The notes under the pieces: generated by a model
What the model was told of the DNA's origin: nothing
The model's database searches: none
The model's input: only the letters and a program-made list of their open reading frames with translations
NCBI GenBank assembly: GCA_024233935.1
Contig: JACKOY010000001.1
Span: forward strand, 434,001 to 498,000
Direction of reading: 5' to 3'
DNA: 64,000 bases
Source: Spirochaetales bacterium
GTDB taxonomy: Bacteria; Spirochaetota; Leptospiria; Leptospirales; Leptonemataceae
Shown: piece by piece, positions 8,970 through 17,384 of the stretch
Numbering within the stretch: position 1 is the first letter of the stretch
Layout: every line of letters begins with the position of its first letter
Program-made: the position numbers and the translations under genes

Positions 8970-9926
8970 ATGGCCACAGAAGACGACAAAATTGATCTGA
9001 CCGCCAGCGATGGTCCCCAGGGTCTCGGAGAGTTGGACCTCGGCGAACCTTCTTCGGGGGCGCCCGCCGCGTCTGAACCCGCGGCTGGCCGTCGTCGTCG
9101 TCGCGACCCTTTTAAGGGCATGGAGCAGGTGCTTTCTTCGGAAGCGGCCCTGAAATCACGGGAGCTGACGTCGCTTTCGGAATTGAAGCGCATCAAGCGG
9201 GCCCGCCTGCGGCACGAAGGACAACAGGTTGTCACCGACGATATCAAGAAGCTGAAGTCGCTGACCATTGAACCCAAGCTGCCTCCGGGAGAGTACATCA
9301 ACTACTATGTGGAGCCGGTACGCATTGAGTACTACATTCCGCGCGAATCAAGATTCGCGACCGAGCGTCGTTTTCTGTACATACCGCTGATCGACCCGGA
9401 GCCCCGCACAGACCCGGACGATAAGATCCTGCGCAGCCACATTGAACAAAACCGATTCATTGATCTGATTGATCTTATGAATCAATTTCCGGTCCACATT
9501 ACCGACATTCTGGAATCGTACGGTTCCACTATGAATCTCTATGAATCTCTGTCGCGCTCTTTCAACGCCGCCCTTTCGGGAAATGAAGAAGCCTATAAAT
9601 CTGCGTTCTATTTATGCGAAGCCCTGACCGAGTATGAGCCTACGATCGCGTCTTTGCAGTTCTTGGGGGAATTTCTTGCCTGGGATCTGAACTGGTTGAC
9701 CCGTGCTATGAACACGCTGGGCATTGAGTTTGCCGCGTCCGACAAGACGATCGCCTACTTCATTAAGAAGCGCAACGACTACTGGGAGCAACACGGGCTG
9801 GATTACGACGAGCGATTTGAAATCCTCGCGGCCCTGTTCTACGAGCAGGCCTTTCCGAACCGCCATCTGGAGTACGAAGAAGAAGATTACTTCTACGATA
9901 TCTTCGACAAGAAACACAGCATTTGA
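8970..9926 (+). CDS. Conserved-looking hypothetical protein, acidic C-terminus
   Basis: 318 residues, not recognised. The first ~50 residues are low complexity and end in the Arg run RRRRR; the middle (about 95-140) is rich in Tyr/Pro/Arg; the C-terminal ~150 residues look helical with many Tyr and Trp, ending in an acidic patch EYEEEDYFYDIFDKK. No signal peptide or membrane helix, so probably cytoplasmic. Its TGA stop overlaps the TTG start of the following glycosyltransferase. Codon use resembles the neighbours. The gene contains a perfect 10-base tandem repeat. Confidence 0.7.
   Translation: MATEDDKIDLTASDGPQGLGELDLGEPSSGAPAASEPAAGRRRRRDPFKGMEQVLSSEAALKSRELTSLSELKRIKRARLRHEGQQVVTDDIKKLKSLTIEPKLPPGEYINYYVEPVRIEYYIPRESRFATERRFLYIPLIDPEPRTDPDDKILRSHIEQNRFIDLIDLMNQFPVHITDILESYGSTMNLYESLSRSFNAALSGNEEAYKSAFYLCEALTEYEPTIASLQFLGEFLAWDLNWLTRAMNTLGIEFAASDKTIAYFIKKRNDYWEQHGLDYDERFEILAALFYEQAFPNRHLEYEEEDYFYDIFDKKHSI
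9531..9550 (+). repeat. 10-bp perfect tandem duplication inside a gene
   Basis: ATGAATCTCT occurs twice head to tail. The unit is not a multiple of three, so gain or loss of a copy would shift the frame of the surrounding 318-residue protein. With only two copies it may be chance. Confidence 0.7.
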
Positions 9927-11320
9927 ACGGCTGGTTGCAAATCCTCTTTGCCCGACCGCCGGTTCCGGGCAAAGTGAAAACCAGACTGGCCGCGTTTCTC
10001 GGACCCCAGGGCGCCGCCACGCTCTACAGGCGATTGCTGGAACACAGCCTGCGCGAACTGCGGCAACCCGATGTCGCGCTCGAAATTCATTCGGCGACGG
10101 GCGAAGACAGGCACGTTTTGGAGGCGCTGGCTTCGGGTCTGCAGGTGCGGGTGCAGGCCGAAGGTGACCTGGGTGCGCGTATGGCCCATGCGCTGTGCGA
10201 AGCGGCCGCTCCGCTTCCGGATGAAACACCGGTAATTCTTTGCGGCACCGACATCCCCGGCTATGGCGCGGCCATCGGTCGGCAAAGCGCGGCCCTGCTA
10301 TCGTCCGGGACCTGCGTGTTGGGCCCGACCAACGACGGCGGCTATTATCTGGTCGGAATGCTGGCCGGAGACCTGCGCAACCGCGACCGGGTTGCGAGCG
10401 TCTTTGAGGGCATCGCCTGGTCGAGCGAACAAACACGAAAACAACAAGAAGAACAACTGCGGGCACTGGGTTTTTCGGTGCGTCTTGCGCCCGAACTGTG
10501 CGACATCGACACCTTCGACGACTTCGCACAGTGGAAAGAAGAGCCGGGCTGTTTCGCCCGGGACCTGTTCCCCGATCTGCGCGTCATACTGCCTGTTCTG
10601 AATGAAGAAGAAAGCCTGCCTGGAGTTCTTAGAGATCTATTTAAACTGAATTACTTTCGCGAGATCATTTGCGCCGACAATGGCAGCAGCGACGCGTCCG
10701 CGCAAATTGCGGCCGCGGCGGGGGCTACTGTGACCCATTGCCCGGAGCGGGGTTACGGCGCCACCTGCCTGGCGGCCCTTGACCATTTGCGGCGAAACGG
10801 AGGCTGTGACGTTGTGCTTTTTGCCGACGCGGACGGGGCTGACGATCCGGCCTCAATTCCCTCGATTCTTTCGCCGGTGGTCTCGGACGAATTCGATCTG
10901 GCGCTCGCGGCGAGGCGCTCGGACCTGGCCGAGTCCGGGGCCCTGCAGGGGCATCAACGACTGGGCAATCGATTGGTGACCGCTCTTGTGCGTTTGCTCT
11001 ACGGTTTTCCATACCAGGACCTGGGCCCATTACGGGCCATTCGCTGGCAGGCTCTGGAGCGCCTGCACATGGAGGATCGCAACTACGGCTGGACGGTGGA
11101 AATGCAGATCCGCGCTGTGCGAGAAGGCCTGCGCATTCAGGAATTGCCGGTCGCCTACCGTCGCCGGCAGGCGGGCCGGAGCAAAGTAAGCTCTACTTTT
11201 CGCGGTTCTCTACGGGCCGGGCAGGTCATCCTGCAATCTGTGATTCTCGAGCGCCTGCGGCCCTGGCCCCGTCATCGGTCGATTTCTGCTTGTGGAGGCG
11301 GAACCCACGTGTTAGACTGA
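9923..11320 (+). CDS. Fused glycosyltransferase: DUF2064-type domain plus GT2 domain
   Basis: 465 residues from a TTG start embedded in the previous stop (TTGA). Residues 1-~205 match the nucleotide-transferase-like family often called TIGR04282/DUF2064: FARPPVPGKVKTRLA, CGTDIPG and GPTNDGGYYLVG. Residues ~210-445 are a family 2 glycosyltransferase: PVLNEEESLPG, ADNGSSD, the DAD metal site in FADADGADDP, and the DLGPLRAIR loop. In many bacteria these two families are separate adjacent genes; here they are one chain. The GT2 half resembles dolichyl-phosphate-sugar-type synthases without membrane helices. Donor and acceptor unknown. Confidence 0.85.
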   Translation: MNGWLQILFARPPVPGKVKTRLAAFLGPQGAATLYRRLLEHSLRELRQPDVALEIHSATGEDRHVLEALASGLQVRVQAEGDLGARMAHALCEAAAPLPDETPVILCGTDIPGYGAAIGRQSAALLSSGTCVLGPTNDGGYYLVGMLAGDLRNRDRVASVFEGIAWSSEQTRKQQEEQLRALGFSVRLAPELCDIDTFDDFAQWKEEPGCFARDLFPDLRVILPVLNEEESLPGVLRDLFKLNYFREIICADNGSSDASAQIAAAAGATVTHCPERGYGATCLAALDHLRRNGGCDVVLFADADGADDPASIPSILSPVVSDEFDLALAARRSDLAESGALQGHQRLGNRLVTALVRLLYGFPYQDLGPLRAIRWQALERLHMEDRNYGWTVEMQIRAVREGLRIQELPVAYRRRQAGRSKVSSTFRGSLRAGQVILQSVILERLRPWPRHRSISACGGGTHVLD

Positions 11321-11333
11321 TTGTGGGGGAAGA

Positions 11334-11444
11334 ATGGGCGACAGGAAGAAGGAAACGGAAGAAGCAGCCGCCCCGGATTCGGGCGTTCGTGAAGAAGTGG
11401 CGATCGAAATTGATGTGCATGATGAAAGTGTAAAAGCCGATTGA
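11334..11444 (+). CDS. Very small acidic/basic ORF (36 residues)
   Basis: 36 codons with a strong ribosome binding site (GGGGGAAGA, immediately upstream of the ATG). The product starts MGDRKKETEEAA and ends IDVHDESVKAD; no domain is recognisable. Its TGA overlaps the ATG of the next gene (TGATG), which supports translation by coupling. It may be a real small protein or a translational leader for the downstream gene. Confidence 0.5.
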   Translation: MGDRKKETEEAAAPDSGVREEVAIEIDVHDESVKAD

Positions 11445-11839
11445 TGCTCGAAAGGTCGCTCAAACCGCACGAATCCGGGGAGGATCTCCGCGTATTCTAC
11501 ATAACCCCTCACTATCTGGCCCAAATGCGCGCCAGGGCGCGCGAATGGTCCCCGGACTTCATAAAGTATCAGATCGAATGCTTTCGGTTTACGATCAAGG
11601 ACTATCCCGAGGTCCTTGAGATTCTCGAAGGTGAACTGCATCGTCGTGAGTTAAACGCGATTCAGCGTAGCGTACGTCGCATGTCCGTCGCCGAAATCAA
11701 GAAACAGCTTCAGCAGTTCTCCGACAGGCCCGACCATGCCGAAGTGTTGCGGACCGAACTCGAGATTCGCAGCGGGGCCTCCCGACTGCGGGACGACGAA
11801 GAAGGCACGGCCCGGATCGCACCGCCGTCGCAGAATTGA
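11444..11839 (+). CDS. Hypothetical protein, helical, 131 residues
   Basis: Not recognised. The ATG at 11444 overlaps the stop of the 36-residue ORF. The sequence appears mainly helical, with motif-like segments YITPHYLAQMRARAREWSP and RRELNAIQRSVRRMS, and no signal peptide or membrane helix, so a cytoplasmic protein is expected. It ends in a TTGA overlap with the adenosine-deaminase family gene. Position in the chain suggests it works with those enzymes, but nothing in the sequence says how. Confidence 0.65.
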   Translation: MLERSLKPHESGEDLRVFYITPHYLAQMRARAREWSPDFIKYQIECFRFTIKDYPEVLEILEGELHRRELNAIQRSVRRMSVAEIKKQLQQFSDRPDHAEVLRTELEIRSGASRLRDDEEGTARIAPPSQN

Positions 11840-13134
11840 ACCGATCTATGCTGGTGGAATTGCACACCCACCTGTACGGGGGCCTCGCCCTGGAAGATCT
11901 GGAGTGGCTTGCGGCCCGCAACGAACCGCGCTGGCCGATCTTCATTGAGTCCTACCGCCGCGCTTACAATTCCGAACCAAACATCAGCGGCCTTTTTGAG
12001 GGTACTGCGGAATCCCGTCAGCGTCTTGCGGCCACGTACTACTTTCTGCGCCCCGGCAACTTCGCGGCCTTCCAGTGTGCCTTTGACCTGGTGATCGCGC
12101 TTTCGCGAACGGACCCGGAAGAACTGCTGGAAATCACCCGGCGTGTGGTCGGACGCCAGGAATCGGCGTATGCCGAGTATCGCATGTTGCTTTCCCCCCG
12201 GGAGACCCATGAAAGCTTTCGTGAGAAACTGATCGCGCTCTGTCAGGGGCTTGAGCTCGCTTCCAAAATCACCGGCCGCGATGCCCGGCTTGCAATGTCG
12301 CTTCCCCGCGATCCGGCTACGGGCCGGGAGCTGTACCGGGTCCTGCGCGAATGCCAGGCTGCGAAACGCATCGTCCAGGATCGCCTCGTCGCCATTGATT
12401 TTTGCGCCATCGAGGAAGGGTACCGTCCCAGGGACAAGGCGTCTCTTTTTGACGAAATTATCTCTGACAATCGCAAGCGTCCGGAGCAGGCGCTTGCCAT
12501 TCTCTATCATGTGGGAGAAAGTTTCGAAGACAAGAGTCTGGAAAGCGCCGCCCGCTGGGTCGTGGAAGCGGCCCGGCTGGGGGCGCACCGCCTGGGCCAC
12601 TGCGTGGCGCTCGGAGTTCCGCCCGAGTTCTACCTGGGCACGACCCGCCGTGAGCTTGCCTGCGAGCGTTTGGATCAAATAGACTTCGAATTGCGTGAGG
12701 CGGCGCAACTGGCCCGGGCCGGATACGATATTGATCGGGCCGCCCTGGAAAAAGAAGCGCAGGAACTGAGTGCGACCGACCCGGGCCGGTCCATTGATGT
12801 TCACTACGATTCGGCGCGCATCGGGCGGGCTCGAGCTTTTCAGGATTGGGCCATGCAGGCGGTCCGCGAAACGGGGGCCATCATCGAAAGTTGTCCTTCC
12901 TCAAACCTGCGCATAGCCGGGCTGGGCAGTCCAGACTGGCATCCCCTGGCGCGCTTTCTGGAGGCCGAATTGCCGACCGTGATTGGAGCCGACGATCCAG
13001 GCATTCTGGCCACCGGGCTTGAGGCGGAACTCGAAATGGTGGCCGGCTGGCGCGGCGTGGGGCGTGAGCAGGTTGCGCGTATGAAAGCGCGCGCTCTGGA
13101 ATGCACTTCGCCGGCCCTCACCGGGCGGCAATAA
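11836..13134 (+). CDS. Adenosine deaminase family hydrolase
   Basis: 432 residues if the TTG at 11836 (overlapping the previous stop as TTGA) is used; the ATG at 11848 would give 428 residues and is equally possible. Zinc-enzyme landmarks of the family are present: HTH in ELHTHLYG at the N-terminus, HVGES in the middle with the catalytic Glu, a LGHCVAL motif (family GHG), CPSSN, and GADDPG with the metal Asp pair. The family deaminates adenosine or adenine-like bases; here the long middle insert (about 60-200) and GHC instead of GHG make the substrate uncertain. Stops converge with the thioesterase, four bases apart. Confidence 0.82.
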   Translation: MNRSMLVELHTHLYGGLALEDLEWLAARNEPRWPIFIESYRRAYNSEPNISGLFEGTAESRQRLAATYYFLRPGNFAAFQCAFDLVIALSRTDPEELLEITRRVVGRQESAYAEYRMLLSPRETHESFREKLIALCQGLELASKITGRDARLAMSLPRDPATGRELYRVLRECQAAKRIVQDRLVAIDFCAIEEGYRPRDKASLFDEIISDNRKRPEQALAILYHVGESFEDKSLESAARWVVEAARLGAHRLGHCVALGVPPEFYLGTTRRELACERLDQIDFELREAAQLARAGYDIDRAALEKEAQELSATDPGRSIDVHYDSARIGRARAFQDWAMQAVRETGAIIESCPSSNLRIAGLGSPDWHPLARFLEAELPTVIGADDPGILATGLEAELEMVAGWRGVGREQVARMKARALECTSPALTGRQ

Positions 13135-13138
13135 GAAG

Positions 13139-13540
13139 TTACTCTTCTTCTTTTTCGATGTACTTGCCTTTGCCGCGGGCGACTATCTTTCCGATCTCGT
13201 TTTCGATTTCGGCGCGATTTTCGACCACGCGTCGGTTCTTCTTTACGAACCAACCACGCAGGTACAGGTTTTCGCCGAGCATGGCCGGCTGTAAATAGCG
13301 GATTGTGAGTTCTCCGGTAGTTGTGTCGAAATTCATGGCCTCGTTTATCTGGCTCATGATTTCATCGAGGATTACAGACAGAACGCCCGGATGAATTGTG
13401 CTTTCGTCACCTTGAAATTTGGGCGGGCAACGATACTCACCGTACACGGTACGGGTATCTTCGTCGAAGGTGAGCTTTAATTGCAGACCATCGGGGTTTT
13501 CCTGGCCTGAGCCAAAGCTGAAGTTGTTGCTGCCCGCCAT
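13139..13540 (-). CDS. Hotdog-fold thioesterase (PaaI-like)
   Basis: 133 residues. The hotdog core is recognisable from the order: a short N-terminal strand region, HPGVLSVILDEIMSQ (central helix with the Asp/Glu-type active-site region) and LTIRYLQPAMLGENLYLRGWFVKK (the paired strands). PaaI/4-hydroxybenzoyl-CoA-type enzymes hydrolyse acyl-CoA thioesters; the substrate is not predictable. A promoter lies immediately upstream and AMMECR1 is 44 bases upstream on the same strand. The C-terminus is lysine/glutamate-rich. Confidence 0.78.
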   Translation of the reverse strand: MAGSNNFSFGSGQENPDGLQLKLTFDEDTRTVYGEYRCPPKFQGDESTIHPGVLSVILDEIMSQINEAMNFDTTTGELTIRYLQPAMLGENLYLRGWFVKKNRRVVENRAEIENEIGKIVARGKGKYIEKEEE

Positions 13541-13556
13541 CAGTGAATAATCGGAA

Positions 13557-13584
13557 GGTATAGAAACGTAACTTCAGACGTCAA
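13557..13584 (-). promoter_or_regulatory. Candidate sigma-70 promoter with very short leader
   Basis: On the reverse strand TTGACG (13584-13579) and TATACC (13562-13557) are separated by 16 bases. The expected start site would be only about 10 bases before the thioesterase ATG, and no Shine-Dalgarno sequence is visible, so translation would be of a nearly leaderless message. Confidence 0.4.
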
Positions 13585-14208
13585 CTAACTTTTCATACCG
13601 AGGAAATCATCCCCGACTATATTACGTTCAAACTGCAGCGTTCCATATAGCTGAAACGAAAGCTCCGGCGACCAGAAGTCAACGGGCAGGCCCGCTTTTC
13701 GTTTCAGCAGGGAGAGGAATTCGTGGGGTTCCGGGACCTGTTCCCAGACCGCCGGCAGGAAGGTGGCCCTTTTGGGACCGAACTCAAGAATGAGCCCTGG
13801 TCGTAGTCGACCGAGCTCCGTGAGCAATTCATGCTGGGATGACGGGGCGAAGGCTCGCGTTGGGCCAAGCACGGAAACAGACACTGTCAATCCAGCAAGC
13901 TCTGCCGTTGCCAGGGGCGGAAATCTGGGATCGGACCGACTGGCCCGACGGGCGTTTCGGCGCACATCTTCGGCGAGGGGCAGGCGCGGTTCCAGGCTAC
14001 CGATGCAACCGCGCAGTTGTTGATCCCGTTTGATGGTCACGAAGGTCGCCGCGTGATGGAGAATCGCGGAGGGCAGGTCTTCCGGAAGCGGAAAGTTGTG
14101 CCCGCTGGCTGTAGCCCGAACCGACCCTGCGGCCAGTTGCAGGAGCAATCGACGGTGATCCGAAGCGATTTCCACGCGCAACGGTTCGACTTCAGTTTCG
14201 AACTGCAT
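13585..14208 (-). CDS. amrA: AMMECR1 domain protein of the AmmeMemoRadiSam system
   Basis: 207 residues from the ATG at 14208 (a TTG at 14229 is also in frame). The family signature LRGCIGSLEP occurs near residue 65, preceded by FVTIKRD and followed by DPRFPPL and FGPKRATFLP. AMMECR1 proteins have no settled reaction; in bacteria they are commonly found with a MEMO-like protein and a radical SAM enzyme, as here. The start overlaps the end of the MEMO gene by 17 bases, so the two are translationally linked. Confidence 0.88.
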   Translation of the reverse strand: MQFETEVEPLRVEIASDHRRLLLQLAAGSVRATASGHNFPLPEDLPSAILHHAATFVTIKRDQQLRGCIGSLEPRLPLAEDVRRNARRASRSDPRFPPLATAELAGLTVSVSVLGPTRAFAPSSQHELLTELGRLRPGLILEFGPKRATFLPAVWEQVPEPHEFLSLLKRKAGLPVDFWSPELSFQLYGTLQFERNIVGDDFLGMKS

Positions 14209-14992
14209 GGAAAGCACCGTACCCCACAACGCGACTGCGATCTCCAGACGTGTCTCCCGAATTGCGCAAATCGACCTCGCTCAGGCGCATGCCTCCGGCT
14301 TCACGCATGTAGTCCATGAGACCCACCACCGCGTCGCGACCGCAGGCGTCTTCGTACGAGAGGGCTTCACTCCTGAGGCTTTCGATTGTACTGGCGGTCT
14401 GCCTGTCCCGTGCTTTTGCTCCCTCGTAGCTCAGGTAGTGGCTGAGGTCGCTGCTGACGACCAGCAGGTCCCCATCGTCTTTGAGAAGCGTCCTAATGGC
14501 CTGACGGACCTGGCCCGGTGCGGGACGGCCCGTCAGGACCGGCACAATGCGCGCTCCGGGGAATAGCAATTGTACAAAGGGCAGATGCACCTCCAGACTG
14601 TGTTCACGGGCGTGGGCTTCATCGCTTTCGATCACTCCCGGCAACTTCAGCAGTTCCTCCGCGGCCGGACCATCGATCTGGACAACGCCCAGGGGTGTCT
14701 GAAAGGCTCTTGCCTCCGGGAGCGCGAGCCCCTGGAATCCGACCCGGTGGGACGGGCCCAGAAGCACGATTCGTCGATAGCGGCCATTGTCCTGGCCGAA
14801 AAAGGGCGCGTACGCACTCGCCGCGATTGGGCCCGAATAGCGGTACCCGGCGTGGGGTGCAATGATGCCCCGGGGCAGCGGGTGGGCAGAAGCCCTTGCA
14901 CTCCCGAGAAAACCGAGCACCATTTGCTTGAGTTCTTCGGCATCATCGGGGTAAAATAACCCCGCGACAGCCGGTGGGCGCACCCGGATCAT
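14192..14992 (-). CDS. amrB: MEMO1 family protein of the AmmeMemoRadiSam system
   Basis: 266 residues from the ATG at 14992. MEMO landmarks: RPPAVAGLFYPDD at the start, IIAPHAGYRYSGPIAASAY, VLLGPSHRVGF, the HSLEVHLPF motif, and VVSSDLSHYL. The histidines line the pocket homologous to non-haem-iron dioxygenases (LigB-like fold); whether it is an enzyme is not settled for the family. Overlaps the AMMECR1 gene and is divergent from the radical SAM partner 144 bases away. Confidence 0.9.
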   Translation of the reverse strand: MIRVRPPAVAGLFYPDDAEELKQMVLGFLGSARASAHPLPRGIIAPHAGYRYSGPIAASAYAPFFGQDNGRYRRIVLLGPSHRVGFQGLALPEARAFQTPLGVVQIDGPAAEELLKLPGVIESDEAHAREHSLEVHLPFVQLLFPGARIVPVLTGRPAPGQVRQAIRTLLKDDGDLLVVSSDLSHYLSYEGAKARDRQTASTIESLRSEALSYEDACGRDAVVGLMDYMREAGGMRLSEVDLRNSGDTSGDRSRVVGYGAFHAVRN

Positions 14993-15136
14993 ACTTAAGA
15001 TAGAAGTTGAAAAACGGCGGAGAATCAAGAAGTTTACTGTAGCGGACATCCAAAAGCAGGGTGCGAAGCGCAGTTTGCTGCCCGGTGTACGCTTGCAGAC
15101 CCGCGAACGTCAGCGGCTAAAACGGCCAAAAAAACC

Positions 15137-16213
15137 ATGAGCACCGTATCCACCAAATACTGGCACAAGCTCGATGACGGGCGCGTTCAATGCGACGTCT
15201 GCCCGCGCGCCTGTAAGCTGAAAAGCGGTCAACGGGGTCTGTGTTTCGTGCGGGCCAACGAAGCGGATGCCGTGGTACTGACTACTTACGGCCGGTCCAG
15301 TGGCTACTGCATTGACCCGATTGAAAAGAAGCCTCTCAATCATTTCTTGCCGGGCACGCCGGTTCTTTCTTTTGGAACAGCCGGCTGCAATCTCTCCTGC
15401 CGCTTTTGCCAGAACTGGGACATCTCGAAGTCACGGGAGATGCACACCCTTGCGGATAGCGCGGCTCCTGAGACCATCGCGCGGGCCGCCCGGTCTCTTG
15501 GTTGCCGGAGTGTCGCCTTCACCTACAACGATCCTGTGATTTTTCTGGAGTACGCGATCGACGTTGCCCGGGCCTGTCATGAGATCGGAATCAAAACCGT
15601 GGCCGTGAGCGCGGGTTACGTCAATCCAGAGCCGCGCAAAGAGTTCTATGCGCACATGGATGCCGCCAACATCGACCTGAAGGGCTTTACGGAAAAATTC
15701 TACCACGATCTGTGTGCCGGACAACTTGCTCCCGTTCTCGATACGCTCGTGTACCTGAAGCACGAGACAAAGGTCTGGTTTGAGATTACAACGCTGTTGA
15801 TTCCTGGTGCAAACGATTCCGACGAAGAATTGCAGGCGCTCACTGCCTGGGTCATGAAAAACCTGGGACCTGACGTGCCGTTGCACTTTACGGCCTTCCA
15901 TCCGGATTACAAACTTACCGATCGACCCGGCACGCCTGTAGATACCCTGGCCCGCGCGCGCGATATAGCCCGACGTGCCGGGTTGCATTTCTGTTACACC
16001 GGCAATGTTCACGACTTTTCCGGTCAGAGCACCTACTGTCCGGGATGTGGCGATCTCGTCATCGGTCGGGATTGGTACGAACTTTCGGACTACGGTCTCG
16101 ACGCTTCGGGTTTTTGTCGGAGTTGCGGCACGCGCATTGCAGGCGTTTTTGAGGGCCCGCCGGGGCGCTGGGGTTCCAGGAGAAAGCCGGTCCGTCTGGC
16201 GGACTTCGCCTGA
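15137..16213 (+). CDS. amrS: AmmeMemoRadiSam system radical SAM enzyme
   Basis: 358 residues. The radical SAM cluster site is C84-x3-C88-xx-C91 (CNLSCRFC), followed by QNWDIS. There are additional cysteine sets: an N-terminal CDVCPRACKLKSGQRGLC that resembles a metal-binding ribbon and a C-terminal C-P-G-C/C-R-S-C ribbon, as in this family of about 340-360 residues. In the family it pairs with AMMECR1 and MEMO homologues, here just across a divergent promoter region. The reaction and substrate are not established. The stop faces the glycerophosphodiesterase stop four bases away. Confidence 0.92.
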   Translation: MSTVSTKYWHKLDDGRVQCDVCPRACKLKSGQRGLCFVRANEADAVVLTTYGRSSGYCIDPIEKKPLNHFLPGTPVLSFGTAGCNLSCRFCQNWDISKSREMHTLADSAAPETIARAARSLGCRSVAFTYNDPVIFLEYAIDVARACHEIGIKTVAVSAGYVNPEPRKEFYAHMDAANIDLKGFTEKFYHDLCAGQLAPVLDTLVYLKHETKVWFEITTLLIPGANDSDEELQALTAWVMKNLGPDVPLHFTAFHPDYKLTDRPGTPVDTLARARDIARRAGLHFCYTGNVHDFSGQSTYCPGCGDLVIGRDWYELSDYGLDASGFCRSCGTRIAGVFEGPPGRWGSRRKPVRLADFA

Positions 16214-16216
16214 GCG

Positions 16217-17317
16217 CTATCGGCTACGGGCGCGTTTCGCTTCCAGAATCATGCGCTTCGCGCGCCAGCGCGCTCGCTTGCGGGCCTTTTCGACTTCGTC
16301 TTCTTCCAGGCGCCGGATCGCGGCCTCTACATCGGCCGAGTTTTCGTGCTCTTCCTTTTGTTCCAGTTGCCGCATGTGCGCGCCATGTTCCCGGAGAAAT
16401 CGCATCACCCGGTTCGGGTGGTTTGTGAAAATGCCATCGACGCCCATGTCGATAAACGTCTCCATGTCCTGATACGAATTGATTGTGAAGGGCAGGACCT
16501 TGAGGTCAACTTCGTGGCACTTGTCCACAAACTTGCGCGTTAGCTCGTGACTGTGCGGATTAAAACTGTAAGCGCCGTAGCGGTCTTTCAATTCGTCCGG
16601 GCGCAACTTGCCGACGTCTTTGTAATGCAAGAGCGCAGTTTTCAGACCCGGGTCCGCGCGATGAATGCGTTCGATGAAACCCCACCGAAACGAAGAAATT
16701 ACAACCCGGTCGCGCACCTGGTAGCGTTCGATCGCTTCCATGATCTGGTTTTCGATGTTGTCTTCCAGCTCTTCATCGTCCCAGCATTCTTTCTTGATTT
16801 CGATATTGACCATAATGCCGGAGCCCTTAGAAATCAAAAGAATCTCATCGAGAGAGGGCAGACGGGCGCCGGAATATTTGGGATGAAACCAACTGCCCGC
16901 GTCTAATTCGCGCAATTCAGAAAAGGTGAATTCGTTTACCTGCCCGCAGCCGTTTGTCGTGCGACTGAGCGTATTGTCGTGAATGATGATCGGTCGGCGA
17001 TCCCTGGTCAGGGCCACATCGAATTCGATCATGTCACAACCGATCTTGATGGCTTCGCGCATTCCGATCAGCGTGTTCTCGGGGTAGGAGCCGCTCCAGC
17101 CGCGATGGGCAATTACCATGAAGTCATCGTAGCGGCCGGTGGGTTTTTCGTCGGTCCTCCCCCGTTCCGGTTCCCGCGGTTGTGGCGCCACGCGGTTCTT
17201 TGTGTACTCCGCTTCGAGCTCTCGATCGAGCAGGTTTGACAACGCGTCCAGCCGGACGCGAATCTCGCGTCCGGTCATATTGTCAAACTCGGGGTACGTG
17301 CGATCGTCGGGAATCAT
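16217..17317 (-). CDS. Glycerophosphodiester phosphodiesterase family protein
   Basis: 366 residues. The GDPD TIM-barrel motifs are clear: H71-R-G at the start of the barrel, PEN (79-81), E98-F-D100 and H113-D114, the acid/base and Ca-binding residues, followed by LPSLDEILLI. The enzyme cleaves glycerophosphodiesters to glycerol-3-phosphate and an alcohol. There is no signal peptide, so a cytoplasmic enzyme like UgpQ is likely. Unusual parts are an N-terminal ~65-residue charged extension and a C-terminal ~50-residue Arg/Glu-rich helical tail that the family normally lacks. Downstream of the penicillin-acylase gene by 67 bases on the same strand. Confidence 0.9.
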   Translation of the reverse strand: MIPDDRTYPEFDNMTGREIRVRLDALSNLLDRELEAEYTKNRVAPQPREPERGRTDEKPTGRYDDFMVIAHRGWSGSYPENTLIGMREAIKIGCDMIEFDVALTRDRRPIIIHDNTLSRTTNGCGQVNEFTFSELRELDAGSWFHPKYSGARLPSLDEILLISKGSGIMVNIEIKKECWDDEELEDNIENQIMEAIERYQVRDRVVISSFRWGFIERIHRADPGLKTALLHYKDVGKLRPDELKDRYGAYSFNPHSHELTRKFVDKCHEVDLKVLPFTINSYQDMETFIDMGVDGIFTNHPNRVMRFLREHGAHMRQLEQKEEHENSADVEAAIRRLEEDEVEKARKRARWRAKRMILEAKRARSR

Positions 17318-17384
17318 GGCTCAAGAACGCTCCCAGGAGAGGCGGGATGCAGGTCCTGGCAAGTAAAAATCCGAACTGCAATCC

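Noticed and set aside
11710..12804. 364-codon reverse open frame over the deaminase-family gene
   Set aside because: Antisense shadow without recognisable domains.
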